A DNA stretch of 64,000 nt, from positions 1-64,000 of the forward strand of contig JBAZOY010000001.1 in assembly GCA_041648505.1 (NCBI GenBank). The letters are read 5' to 3'. The first letter of the stretch is position 1, and each line of letters begins with the position of its first letter. Under the pieces are notes generated by a model. It did not search any database. It saw nothing but the letters and a program-made list of their open reading frames with translations, and had not been told where the DNA came from. Both the position numbers and the translations under genes were made by a program. The DNA is from JBAZOY01 sp041648505 (GTDB taxonomy: Bacteria > Desulfobacterota > Syntrophia > Syntrophales > CG2-30-49-12). This document shows positions 7,797 to 15,859 of this stretch, one piece after another.

Positions 7797-8984
7797 ATGA
7801 AAAATTTATCAAATGCCGCAACTAGAATAGAAGGACAACAAATGTTTCAAGTTCTTGCAAAAGCGCAGGAGCTTGAGAGGCAAGGAAAAAATATAATCCA
7901 TTTTGAAATAGGTGATCCAGATTTTGATACGCCAGTAAATATTGTTGACGCAGCTTGTAAGGCATTAAGAGCAGGAGATACACATTATACAAATTCGGCA
8001 GGACTTTTTGATTATAAAAAAGTTGCGGCAGAAGTTACGGAAAGATCAAGAGGTTTTAAACCTGACTTAGATCAAATTTTAGTTACGGCAGGAGGAAACA
8101 TTCAAATTTATTACGGGGTAGCATGTGCTGTAAATCCGGGGGAAGAAGTAATTATCCCTGATCCCAGCTTTGTATCTTATAATTCTATAATTAAATTTGT
8201 TGGTGCTAAACCAGTAAAGATACCATTATATGAAGAGAATGAATTCAGATTAAACCCTGAAGATGTGGAAAATGCAATAACTGATAAAACGCGAATGATC
8301 ATAATTAACTCACCTTCAAATCCTACCGGGTCTGTTATGACCGAGGAAGAAATTCGGAGAATATATGAAATTGCAGAAAAGTATGATGTTTATTTAATGA
8401 GTGATGAAGTTTACACAAGAATGATCTACAAGGATTCTGATACTAAGTTCAGTTCGCCAAGCAAATATGACCGATGCAAGGAAAGAACACTTGTTGTCCA
8501 TGCTTTTAGTAAATCATATGCCATGACAGGGTGGCGTCTTGGTGCGGTTACTGGGCCCGCTGAAATAATTTCGAAAATGGGGCTTTTACTCGAAACAACA
8601 AGCTCTTGCGTCTCGCCATTTATTCAAAGAGCTGGTATTGAAGCATTAACCGGGAGCCAGGAACCAATTAACAGAATGGTAGAAGAATTTAGAGAAAGAA
8701 GAGATATAATTGTTAAAGAATTGAACAAACTGCCAGGAATAAAATGTCTTAAGCCGAAAGGGGCATTTTATGTTTTTCCGAATATAAAGGGAACTGGTTT
8801 AACAAGTCAGGAATTTGCAGATCTTATGTTAGAAAAGGCAGGCGTTGCATTATGTCCAGGGCATTATTTTGGCGAAAATGGTGAAGGATATGTTCGATTA
8901 TGCTATGCAAATTCCATTTTGAACATAAAAGCGGGTATTCAAAAAATGAGTGAAGTCTTACAAAAACATATTCGCGCAAAGTAA
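7797..8984 (+). CDS. class I/II PLP-dependent aminotransferase (AspC-like)
   Basis: A fold-type I aminotransferase of normal length (395 aa). Visible motifs are FEIGDPDFDTP near residue 38, TNSAGLFDYKKVAA, the NSPSNPTGSVM cofactor-contacting segment, MSDEVYTRMIY and the Schiff-base lysine in HAFSKSYAMTGWRLG. This family transfers amino groups between amino acids and 2-oxoacids; it is not the DegT sugar-aminotransferase family. From here to 12.4 kb the DNA is clearly more AT-rich and codon use changes, indicating a separately acquired block (aminotransferase, SDR, methyltransferase, acetolactate-synthase-like enzyme). A plausible role is making or consuming a 2-oxoacid for the TPP enzyme, or an amino-acid decoration of the glycan. 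Both are inference. Confidence 0.8.
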   Translation: MKNLSNAATRIEGQQMFQVLAKAQELERQGKNIIHFEIGDPDFDTPVNIVDAACKALRAGDTHYTNSAGLFDYKKVAAEVTERSRGFKPDLDQILVTAGGNIQIYYGVACAVNPGEEVIIPDPSFVSYNSIIKFVGAKPVKIPLYEENEFRLNPEDVENAITDKTRMIIINSPSNPTGSVMTEEEIRRIYEIAEKYDVYLMSDEVYTRMIYKDSDTKFSSPSKYDRCKERTLVVHAFSKSYAMTGWRLGAVTGPAEIISKMGLLLETTSSCVSPFIQRAGIEALTGSQEPINRMVEEFRERRDIIVKELNKLPGIKCLKPKGAFYVFPNIKGTGLTSQEFADLMLEKAGVALCPGHYFGENGEGYVRLCYANSILNIKAGIQKMSEVLQKHIRAK

Positions 8985-9060
8985 TATTGGGCAGTAAAAC
9001 AATTAAAAACAATTGAATATAGTATGCTTAACGCTCTATTAAATTTCTTAGGAGCCTTAA

Positions 9061-9873
9061 ATGAAACAATTTGTAATAATTCTGGGGGTAAGTTCTGATA
9101 TAGGCCGGAATATTTGTAAATTTTACCTTAAAGATGGTTTTCAAGTCTTAGGGACTTATCGTAATTTTTCCGAAAATATGAATGAGCTTTCGAGCTTTGA
9201 AGGCTTAACTTTATTCAAATGTGATGTAACGCAAAGGGAAGATATATTCCGACTAGTTGAGTATGTGGATAATAATAACATTTTTTGGTCAAGACTATTC
9301 AGTTCGGTTGGAACAAGTGAGCCTATCGGTAACTTTTTCGAAATACCGTTTGACGTATGGCAGCGATCAATTCAAATAAATAGTTTGGAGCAATTGCATG
9401 TTTTACACGCGCTCCATAAATACCGATCTAAAGATACCAATTCAAATGTTGTATTTTTAGCGGGGGGTGGAACAAATAATGCTTTTAGGCATTATTCAGC
9501 TTATTGTGTATCAAAAATAATGTTAATAAAAATGACTGAATTATTAGATGATGAAAATCCCGATTTGAACATATTTATTGTTGGGCCAGGATTTGTCAGG
9601 ACCAAAACACACCTCGAAACACTAAATGCAGGGGAATTGGCTGGTGATAATTATGAAAGGGTGAAAAAATTTTGTGAGTCTGACGATCCAGGAACACCAA
9701 TCGAAAAGATCTATGAATGCATACGTTGGTTAGAATCGAAGGGGCGAAAGATAGCTAGTGGCAGAAATTTTTCAATCGTAAATGACAAATTAGGTGATGA
9801 TAGATTAGTGTCAGAACTTGAAAGGGATTTTAATATGTACAAACTCCGGCGCTATCGTAATGAATGGAAATAA
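9061..9873 (+). CDS. short-chain dehydrogenase/reductase
   Basis: A classical SDR of 270 aa. The cofactor loop is ILGVSSDIGRNI near residue 7 (a variant of TGxxxGIG), the central region reads VVFLAGGGTNNAFRHYSAY and the catalytic YxxxK is in AYCVSKIML. The PGFVRTKTH segment corresponds to the PGxxxT motif. AGGAG lies 8 bases before the ATG. Substrate is unknown. Its place between an aminotransferase and a methyltransferase, in the same AT-rich block, suggests reduction of a keto group produced by the acetolactate-synthase-like enzyme encoded 0.7 kb further on (inference). Confidence 0.75.
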   Translation: MKQFVIILGVSSDIGRNICKFYLKDGFQVLGTYRNFSENMNELSSFEGLTLFKCDVTQREDIFRLVEYVDNNNIFWSRLFSSVGTSEPIGNFFEIPFDVWQRSIQINSLEQLHVLHALHKYRSKDTNSNVVFLAGGGTNNAFRHYSAYCVSKIMLIKMTELLDDENPDLNIFIVGPGFVRTKTHLETLNAGELAGDNYERVKKFCESDDPGTPIEKIYECIRWLESKGRKIASGRNFSIVNDKLGDDRLVSELERDFNMYKLRRYRNEWK

Positions 9874-9890
9874 CGTGAGGAAACAAGCTA

Positions 9891-10571
9891 ATGAGTAAAA
9901 ACGATAAGATTTCTTGGAAGCTCCACAGTGAAGCCACAACAGACCAGTTTGCAACAAATGAAATTTCTTTGGGTCCGTGGACTTCATATAGCCTGATACA
10001 TGATCCAAAGCACGTTTGTTTTGTTCTCTCAAGATATAAATTCTGTTCAAAATTGTTAGCGGGTAAGGGCAGAGTTTTAGAAATTGGATGTGGCGATGGT
10101 ATTGGAATCCCTTTAATGGCTCAGAGTGTAAAGCAATTACATTGCATTGACTGGGATGAGAGAAATATACAAGGGAATCTTCGTCGTCTTTCGATATTGA
10201 AAAACGTTACCTATGAATATCTCGATATAACAGAACAAAAGCCAAAAGATATATATGACGCGGCGCTAAGCATTGATGTATTAGAACATATTGAACCGTC
10301 TCAGGAAGATGCTTTTCTTACAAACATATGTCAAACCTTATCTCCTTCAGGTGTTTTAATAATTGGCACACCCAATAAAAATGCCTCTTTATATGCTACA
10401 AAAAGAAGCGACATTCAACACATCAATCTTAAAACAGCAGAGGAATTTTATCAACTTATAGGAAAATATTTTTTCAATTGTTTCATTTTTTCAATGAACG
10501 ATGAAGTAGTACATACAGGTTTTTATCCAATGGCACATTATTTACTGGCCTTATGTGTCGGGAAAAAATAG
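9891..10571 (+). CDS. class I SAM-dependent methyltransferase
   Basis: Motif I is VLEIGCGDGIGIP near residue 60, motif II ends with the acidic residue in LHCIDWDE, and the ALSIDVLEHIE and GVLIIGTPN segments are the post-I and motif-III elements of class I methyltransferases. At 226 aa it is a single-domain enzyme. It is a paralogue of the protein at 13554-14249: both share LGP-x-P-type N-terminal segments, FVLSRYKF/FLLSRYKF, and the identical C-terminal stretches FIFSMNDEVVHTG and PMAHYLL. It probably methylates a sugar hydroxyl or a decoration of the repeat unit. It starts 17 bases after the SDR with GAGGAAA upstream. Confidence 0.75.
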   Translation: MSKNDKISWKLHSEATTDQFATNEISLGPWTSYSLIHDPKHVCFVLSRYKFCSKLLAGKGRVLEIGCGDGIGIPLMAQSVKQLHCIDWDERNIQGNLRRLSILKNVTYEYLDITEQKPKDIYDAALSIDVLEHIEPSQEDAFLTNICQTLSPSGVLIIGTPNKNASLYATKRSDIQHINLKTAEEFYQLIGKYFFNCFIFSMNDEVVHTGFYPMAHYLLALCVGKK

Positions 10572-10607
10572 CAATCTGAGAATAGTTAAGATTTCGAGGT
10601 ATCTTTA

Positions 10608-12413
10608 ATGGAAAAATTAACTGATTATTTAATTAGTTTTCTCGCAGACCAAGGCATTAAACACATTTTTGGCCTTACTGGAGGCGGTGTTGTACACTTA
10701 TTTGATTCAATAGATAAAAATCCACACATTACACCGGTTTATTGCCACCATGAGCAAGCTGCTGCGCTTGCAGCGGTATCATATTCTCGTATTACCAATA
10801 ATTTAGGTGCAGCGATTGTAACAACTGGACCGGGAGGCACTAATACAATTACCGGTGTGCTGTCGGCTTGGCAAGATTCAATACCATGTATTTTTATTTC
10901 AGGCCAAGCTCGTATAGAGCATACATCTCATGGAAAGTCTTTACGACAATTAGGAACTCAAGAATTTGACATTTTATCAGTAGTGAAACCGATAACAAAG
11001 TATTCTGCTATGGTAGAAGATGCAAAGATGATTAGATATCATTTAGAAAAAGCTGTATATCTTGCAAAAGAAGGAAGACCTGGGCCTGTATGGATAGACC
11101 TACCACTGAATTTTCAATGGGCATTTATTGATCCAGACTCTTTGAAAGGTTTTACTCCTACAAAAATAGATAAACCCGATTTTTCAGCGGCATATGCACT
11201 TGAAAGTTGTGAAAAAACATACGATTTACTCGCAAAGGCCAAAAGACCATTAATATTAGCAGGCTATGGCATTAGGTCTGCACATGCTGAGAGTGAATTT
11301 AGATATCTAATTGGAAAATTGCAGATTCCGTTTGTTTCGAGTTGGAACGCAAGCGATTACTTACCGACAGATAATAAGCTATATGCTGGTCGGATTGGCA
11401 TAGCAGGCCAAAGAGGCGCTAATATAGCAGTGCAGAATTGTGACTTTCTCTTAGCTATCGGATCACGTCTAGGCATACCATTAACAGGCACTTTGTTTGC
11501 AGCCTTTGCGAGGGAAGCAAAGATAATTGTTGTTGATATTGACAGTAAAGAATTGGAATTCAAAACAGTACGCGTTGATTTGCCAATTCATTGCGATGCC
11601 AAATTGTATTTAGAAAATATGCTAAATTATCCTACAAATAGTACTTTTGAAAGAATTACTCCGTGGCGTCAAAAGTGTGAAAATTACAAAAAATACAACA
11701 TGATACCCATGAAAGTGGGAGAACAAGAGAGTTATATAAATCCATATGTATTTATTGATATTTTGTCAGATGAGCTTAATAACAAAGACATAATAATTGT
11801 TGATGGTGGGGGTAGTAACTTATATATAAGTTTTCAAGCTTTTAAGGTCAAAGAAGGACAAAGGTTCGCAACATCAAGTGCTATTGCCGCTATGGGTACT
11901 GGATTACCTGAAAGCATTGGTGCGTGTTTCAGTACTAATAAAGGACGGACCATCTGTCTCACTGGTGACGGCAGTCTTCAACTCAATATTCAAGAGTTAC
12001 AAACTATCGTACACCACAAACTTCCTATTAAAATCTTCGTAATGAATAACGATGGTTATTTAGCCATACGGCACACGCAAAAATCTTTCTTACAAAGCAA
12101 TTTTACAGGATCATCTCCTAATGGTGGTTTAACCTTGCCGGACTACCAGAAAATAGCAAAAGCGTATGGACTTAAAACGGTTCGTATCGATAAAGATAAT
12201 GACTTATTGAAAGGAATTCAGGGGACATTAAAGGCGCCGGGGCCAGTTCTTTGTGAAATAATGGTATCACCAGATCAGGAACTTATTGCAACACAAGGCT
12301 TTGATAGTAATGAAGATGGAACATTTTCACCAAGACCTTTAGAGGATATGTACCCATTTTTAGATCGTAAAGAATTTTTAGAAAATATGTTTATTAAGCC
12401 TTATTCAAAGTAA
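10608..12413 (+). CDS. acetolactate synthase-like TPP-dependent enzyme
   Basis: The three-domain architecture of the pyruvate oxidase/AHAS family is present over 601 aa. The N-terminal TPP pyrimidine domain has HIFGLTGGGVVHLFD and YCHHEQAAALAAV with the catalytic glutamate. The central domain (about 200-330) has LILAGYGIRSA. The C-terminal domain has the cofactor motif GDGSLQLNIQELQTI ending in FVMNNDGY. AHAS joins two 2-oxoacids; in the yersiniose pathway the related YerE adds a two-carbon unit from pyruvate to a 4-keto sugar. Given the surrounding SDR, aminotransferase and methyltransferases, a branched-sugar or acyl-building role is more likely than valine synthesis, because no AHAS small subunit or other ilv gene is near. 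This is inference. It is the last gene of the AT-rich block. Confidence 0.8.
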   Translation: MEKLTDYLISFLADQGIKHIFGLTGGGVVHLFDSIDKNPHITPVYCHHEQAAALAAVSYSRITNNLGAAIVTTGPGGTNTITGVLSAWQDSIPCIFISGQARIEHTSHGKSLRQLGTQEFDILSVVKPITKYSAMVEDAKMIRYHLEKAVYLAKEGRPGPVWIDLPLNFQWAFIDPDSLKGFTPTKIDKPDFSAAYALESCEKTYDLLAKAKRPLILAGYGIRSAHAESEFRYLIGKLQIPFVSSWNASDYLPTDNKLYAGRIGIAGQRGANIAVQNCDFLLAIGSRLGIPLTGTLFAAFAREAKIIVVDIDSKELEFKTVRVDLPIHCDAKLYLENMLNYPTNSTFERITPWRQKCENYKKYNMIPMKVGEQESYINPYVFIDILSDELNNKDIIIVDGGGSNLYISFQAFKVKEGQRFATSSAIAAMGTGLPESIGACFSTNKGRTICLTGDGSLQLNIQELQTIVHHKLPIKIFVMNNDGYLAIRHTQKSFLQSNFTGSSPNGGLTLPDYQKIAKAYGLKTVRIDKDNDLLKGIQGTLKAPGPVLCEIMVSPDQELIATQGFDSNEDGTFSPRPLEDMYPFLDRKEFLENMFIKPYSK

Positions 12414-12445
12414 TTGAGATATCAAGAAAATACAAGCGGTAAAAA

Positions 12446-12619
12446 GTGGGAATAGAAATAAATCTGTTGGCAACACACCCAGCGGCAAATCGCGACTATG
12501 ACAAGCGACGCCAGGAAAAAGCCCGGAAATTATTCGTATAGCTAAAGAGTTCGGAAAGGACTTCTTCGATGGCGATCGTAAATGCGGCTATGGGGGTTAC
12601 AAGTATGACGGCCGCTGGA
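12446..12619 (+). pseudogene. truncated, frameshifted duplicate of the 5' end of the methyltransferase gene at 14256
   Basis: This stretch repeats the first ~172 bases of the gene at 14256-14912, from GTG (12446, for ATG) through the codons for MTEINLLATHPKANRDYDKR, and stops abruptly at GACGGCCGCTGGA, corresponding to 14427. Identity is almost complete in the last 130 bases and lower in the first 40. A one-base loss in the AAAACCCC run shifts the frame and brings TAG in after about 30 codons, so it is not expressed as a protein. It lies just before the two-gene block (SDR, methyltransferase) that separates it from the full copy, so it marks the left edge of an inserted or exchanged segment. 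Confidence 0.85.
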
Positions 12620-12663
12620 TGTGTCGGACAAAGCATTTACTGGGCCGTTTTAAGGTGTAATTC

Positions 12664-13542
12664 GTGTATTTAATTGTTGGAGCATCCGGGTTTATCGGCA
12701 ACAGGCTTTATCGCTCGCTAAAAAGGCGGCGGGATAAAGTGAAAGGGACTTATTTTCTTAACAACAAGAATATCGACCCCGATGACGCGATCTATCTCAA
12801 CCTTGAAAAAAGCGAATTCGGCAGGAACGATGGCGCCGACCCGGTCAAATATGTCGTGTTATGTCATGGCATTCCCGGTATTGACCGCTGCAAACTTGAA
12901 AGGGATAAAACCAGCAAAGTGAATGTGGAAAATACAGTCAATTACCTGAGAACTTTCGACCCGAAAGTGACAGTGCCGCTAATGCTTTCAACAAACTTGG
13001 TCTATAACGGCAAAGACGCCTTCCCGGTGGAAGATGACAATCCTGACCCGATTGTTGAGCACGGCAGACAAAAACTTGAGGTGGAGCGCTTCATTGAAGA
13101 GCGTTTCCCTAGGCACATTATCCTGCGTTTGACCAAGATGTTTGGCATCCAGAAAAATGATGGCACGATTTTTACCTCCTGGCTCGACCGGTTTGAAAAA
13201 CGTGAAACCGTTCTTGCCACAGACGATCTTTTTATTTCTCCATTATATGTGGACGACATTATTGCAGTATTGCTCGCGTTAATGGACAAGGATTTGAGCG
13301 GAAAATATAATCTTGGCGGACGGCAGGTTGAAAGCATTCACTGGTTTTGCAAATGGGTCGCCGCGCGTTTCGCCGTACCGGAAAATTTGGTCAGGCGCGT
13401 GTCGGCTGGAGACCTAGGTTTTGTTGAAACTAGGCCGAAATATAATAGCCTATGCTCGGAGAGAGTGCTGGCCGCGACGGAAGTTAAATTGACAGATTAT
13501 GAAAAAAGCTTTGACTTAATGGCAAAAAACTACGGGAAATAA
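12664..13542 (+). CDS. RmlD-like sugar reductase/epimerase (SDR) with altered active site
   Basis: The Rossmann loop VGASGFIGNRLYRSL starts at residue 5, and the family's serine/threonine site is MLSTNLVYNGKD at 108-118, as in RmlD-type dTDP-4-keto-sugar reductases. The following active-site segment reads VEHGRQKLEVE, so the usual catalytic tyrosine is H133 while the lysine K137 is kept. Later RLTKMFG and SPLYVDDIIAVL also fit RmlD. At 292 aa it is of normal length. The start is GTG 12664, supported by AAGGTG at 12652-12657. It forms a two-gene insert with the next methyltransferase. It could reduce a 4-keto sugar, but the Tyr-to-His change may have altered or lost catalysis. Confidence 0.7.
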   Translation: MYLIVGASGFIGNRLYRSLKRRRDKVKGTYFLNNKNIDPDDAIYLNLEKSEFGRNDGADPVKYVVLCHGIPGIDRCKLERDKTSKVNVENTVNYLRTFDPKVTVPLMLSTNLVYNGKDAFPVEDDNPDPIVEHGRQKLEVERFIEERFPRHIILRLTKMFGIQKNDGTIFTSWLDRFEKRETVLATDDLFISPLYVDDIIAVLLALMDKDLSGKYNLGGRQVESIHWFCKWVAARFAVPENLVRRVSAGDLGFVETRPKYNSLCSERVLAATEVKLTDYEKSFDLMAKNYGK

Positions 13543-13553
13543 GGAGATTTGAG

Positions 13554-14249
13554 ATGGGCAACAAACGAGCGAAAGAATCTCAATACGATGTCCAGTTTGA
13601 AACAATAAATAAAAAAGGACCTGTTGAACTTGGACCAACGCCAAGCCATCTTTGGAGGAATGATCCCCGTCACCTTTGCTTCTTGCTTTCCAGGTATAAA
13701 TTTGTCTCTAAGCTTCTTGCTGATAAGAAGAATGTACTGGAAGTCGGGTGCGGTGACGCTTTCGGAACGCGTCTTGTACTGCAAACGGTCAGGCGGGTCC
13801 ATGGGGTGGATTTTGACCCCCTGTTTATCGAATGGGCAATAGATCGGTATCAGAAAGAAGGTTTTAACGCTTCGTTTGAAGTCGTGGATTTGACCAAACG
13901 GTCGCCAACCGGCGGTCCATATGATGCCGTTTATGCGCTGGATTTCATAGAACATATAAAAAAGGAAAAGGAAAATGTCGTTATCGATAATATTTGCAGG
14001 GTGTTGAAGCAGGACGCTGTTTGCATTCTGGGAGCGCCAAATGTGGCGGCCAGCCGATATGCCGGGCGGGACAGCGGCATGGGCCATATAAATTTGAAAG
14101 GGGCGGAAGAAATGAAAAGTTTGCTGTCAGAATACTTCCATAATGTATTTATCTTTTCGATGAATGACGAAGTTGTGCATACGGGTTATTCACCAATGGC
14201 GCATTATCTATTGGGAATGGGCGTCGGTAAAATTAATGCTACCGTTTAG
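13554..14249 (+). CDS. class I SAM-dependent methyltransferase, paralogue of the 9891 gene
   Basis: Motif I is VLEVGCGDAFGTR near residue 62 and the post-motif acidic residue is in VHGVDFDP. YALDFIEHI and VCILGAPN follow. The C-terminal part FIFSMNDEVVHTGYSP and MAHYLLGMGVGK is nearly identical to the paralogue at 9891, while the N-terminal halves and the base composition differ (this copy is GC-richer). Both probably act on related sugar positions. The gene begins 11 bases after the RmlD-like gene (AAGGAG just before the ATG) and ends 6 bases before the next methyltransferase. Confidence 0.75.
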   Translation: MGNKRAKESQYDVQFETINKKGPVELGPTPSHLWRNDPRHLCFLLSRYKFVSKLLADKKNVLEVGCGDAFGTRLVLQTVRRVHGVDFDPLFIEWAIDRYQKEGFNASFEVVDLTKRSPTGGPYDAVYALDFIEHIKKEKENVVIDNICRVLKQDAVCILGAPNVAASRYAGRDSGMGHINLKGAEEMKSLLSEYFHNVFIFSMNDEVVHTGYSPMAHYLLGMGVGKINATV

Positions 14250-14255
14250 AAACAT

Positions 14256-14912
14256 ATGACTGAAATAAATCTGTTAGCAACCCATCCCAAAGCAAATCGG
14301 GATTATGACAAGCGACGCCAGGAAAAAACCCCGGAAATTATTCGTATAGCTAAAGAGTTCGGGAAGGACTTCTTCGATGGCGATCGTAAATGCGGCTATG
14401 GGGGTTACAAGTATGACGGCCGCTGGAAGGCTGTTGCGCAGAAGATGAAGGAGTATTATCAGTTACCTGAGGAGTGCGCTATTTTGGACATCGGTTGCGC
14501 AAAAGGTTTTCTCCTTCACGATTTCAAGGATCTGATGCCAAATTGCACCGTGGCAGGGATAGATGTAAGCGAGTACGCCATTGACAATGCCATGCCCTCT
14601 GTAAAACCTTATCTTAAAGTTGCCAGCGCAGAAACACTGCCCTATCCTGATAAAAGTTTTGATCTCGTTATCTCGATAAATTCCATCCATAATTTAAGCC
14701 TGGAACCTTTAAAGACAGCCCTAAAGGAAGTGGAGAGGGTCAGCCGGGGACATAGTTATATCACCGTTGACGCCTGGCGAAATGAAGAGGAACGAGAAAA
14801 TCTCTATAAATGGGTCCTCACGGCCAAAACGATGATGCATGTGGATGACTGGAAGAAGTTATTCGCTGAAGTCGGCTATACAGGCGACTACTGGTGGTTT
14901 ATTGCGGATTAA
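14256..14912 (+). CDS. class I SAM-dependent methyltransferase
   Basis: Residues 70-170 hold the methyltransferase core: ILDIGCAKGFLLHDF (motif I), VAGIDVSEYAIDNA (motif II), LPYPDKSFDLVISINS and ALKEVERVSRG. This is the methyltransf_11/25 type. The N-terminal 60 residues, with RRQEKTPEIIRIAKEFGKDF and YGGYKYDGRW, are characteristic of a subgroup often found in glycan clusters. At 218 aa it looks complete. A truncated second copy of its first 172 bases lies 1.8 kb upstream at 12446. It probably methylates the glycan or a nucleotide sugar; its exact substrate is unknown. Confidence 0.75.
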   Translation: MTEINLLATHPKANRDYDKRRQEKTPEIIRIAKEFGKDFFDGDRKCGYGGYKYDGRWKAVAQKMKEYYQLPEECAILDIGCAKGFLLHDFKDLMPNCTVAGIDVSEYAIDNAMPSVKPYLKVASAETLPYPDKSFDLVISINSIHNLSLEPLKTALKEVERVSRGHSYITVDAWRNEEERENLYKWVLTAKTMMHVDDWKKLFAEVGYTGDYWWFIAD

Positions 14913-14977
14913 AATTAGAACTGGCAAAGGGCTAAGGCCAAAAGGAAAGAAAAAGTACCTTTAAGAAGGAGGGAGTT

Positions 14978-15187
14978 ATGATTTATAGGATTATTATTGA
15001 AAAGGGTGAGGATTTTGGTTTCATCGCTCACTGTCCCGCTATACCTGGATGTCATTCACAGGGTAGCTCGATGGAGGCTGCCATAGAAAATATAAGGGAT
15101 GCTATTATAGGGTGTCTGGAGGTAATTGACAGAGACCTGATACCACATGGTGCAGATAAATATACAATTGTGGAGGTTGCAGTTTAA
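14978..15187 (+). CDS. hicB: HicB-family antitoxin
   Basis: A 69-residue protein with the HicB degenerate RNase-H-like fold: MIYRIIIEKGEDFGFIAHCP, then AIPGCHSQGSSMEAAIENIRDAI. The PGCxSQG turn and the following amphipathic helix are diagnostic. It is the short form without a C-terminal DNA-binding domain. A strong AGGAGGG (14967-14973) precedes the ATG by 4 bases. Its TAA overlaps the ATG of hicA by one base (TAATG), so the antitoxin is made first and the pair is translationally coupled. The antitoxin neutralises the HicA mRNA interferase by binding. Its place inside a sugar cluster suggests a hitch-hiking stabilising module. Confidence 0.85.
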   Translation: MIYRIIIEKGEDFGFIAHCPAIPGCHSQGSSMEAAIENIRDAIIGCLEVIDRDLIPHGADKYTIVEVAV

Positions 15188-15417
15188 TGGCAGGGTTGCC
15201 CACTATATCGGGGAAAGAAGCCATAAAAGCATTTCAAAATGCAGGCTGGTCGATAGTAAGAACGGGCAGTAGCCGCCATATCATTATGAAAAAACCAGGT
15301 GTAATAACAACTTTATCCATACCCGACCATAAAACACTTGATAGAGGATTATTGAGATCGCTTATTAGAGATGCCTTCCTATCAATAGATGAATTTTGTA
15401 AACTATTAAAAGAATAG
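15187..15417 (+). CDS. hicA: HicA-family mRNA interferase toxin
   Basis: At 76 residues, the protein shows the double-stranded RNA-binding-like HicA fold: LPTISGKEAIKAFQNAGW, then VRTGSSRHIIMKKPG, where the conserved catalytic histidine is H31. The C-terminal IPDHKTLDRGLLRSLIRDA is the usual helix. HicA cleaves mRNA independently of ribosomes when HicB is lost. The gene order here is antitoxin then toxin. All key residues appear intact, so the pair is probably functional. Confidence 0.85.
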   Translation: MAGLPTISGKEAIKAFQNAGWSIVRTGSSRHIIMKKPGVITTLSIPDHKTLDRGLLRSLIRDAFLSIDEFCKLLKE

Positions 15418-15424
15418 TTTCTCT

Positions 15425-15859
15425 ATGAAACTAAAAAAACAGATTCCCGTATTGCAATCAGTCCATGCCATTCTTTTACTCGATGGCCAATACATCCTGC
15501 AATTGAGAGATGACAGGCCTGACATCTCAGCCCCCGGCCAATGATCGCTATTTGGGGGAATGATCGTCGCAGATGAAACGCCGTTGAAGAGCCTACAGAG
15601 GGAAATATTTGAAGAGCTTTCCATCCACCCAAGAAAATTTCAATACCTGTGGTTTATTGATTATATTGCAGAGTTTGAGCAGGATTTGATTCGGAGTTGG
15701 TTTTTTTCTGCGGATGTCAAGGGTGTTCGGTCACACCATAAGCTGCTGGAGGGGCAGGATACGAGCATATTTCCTTATGAGCGAACAAAAGCCCTGATAA
15801 TGCCGTGGGTGATGCGGGAAACAATTGAACGATACCAAAAGGAAATGATTCTGAAATGA
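15425..15859 (+). pseudogene. Nudix hydrolase gene interrupted by an in-frame TGA at a conserved tryptophan position
   Basis: Translation from ATG 15425 reads MKLKKQIPVLQSVHAILLLD, later RDDRPDISAPGQ, then TGA at 15542-15544, and continues in the same frame with SLFGGMIVADETPLKS and the Nudix box ending LQREIFEELSI. Nudix proteins read PGQW(S/x)LPGG here, so the stop replaces the expected tryptophan (TGG to TGA, one base). The box G-x5-E-x7-REUxEE is otherwise perfect. With the stop removed the protein would be about 144 aa, normal for the family. The 3' part overlaps the next gene by 4 bases (ATGA). TGA serves as a normal stop elsewhere in the window, so recoding is unlikely. A nonsense mutation or a sequencing error fits best. 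Re-initiation at ATG 15560 would yield a 99-aa fragment. Confidence 0.85.

Noticed and set aside
15425..15859. Alternative genetic code or selenocysteine at the Nudix TGA
   Set aside because: TGA is used as a normal stop by many intact genes in the window (for example fkbM-region leader, hslV, the PIN antitoxin), no SECIS-like hairpin was evident, and the expected residue is Trp, so a point mutation or error is simpler.
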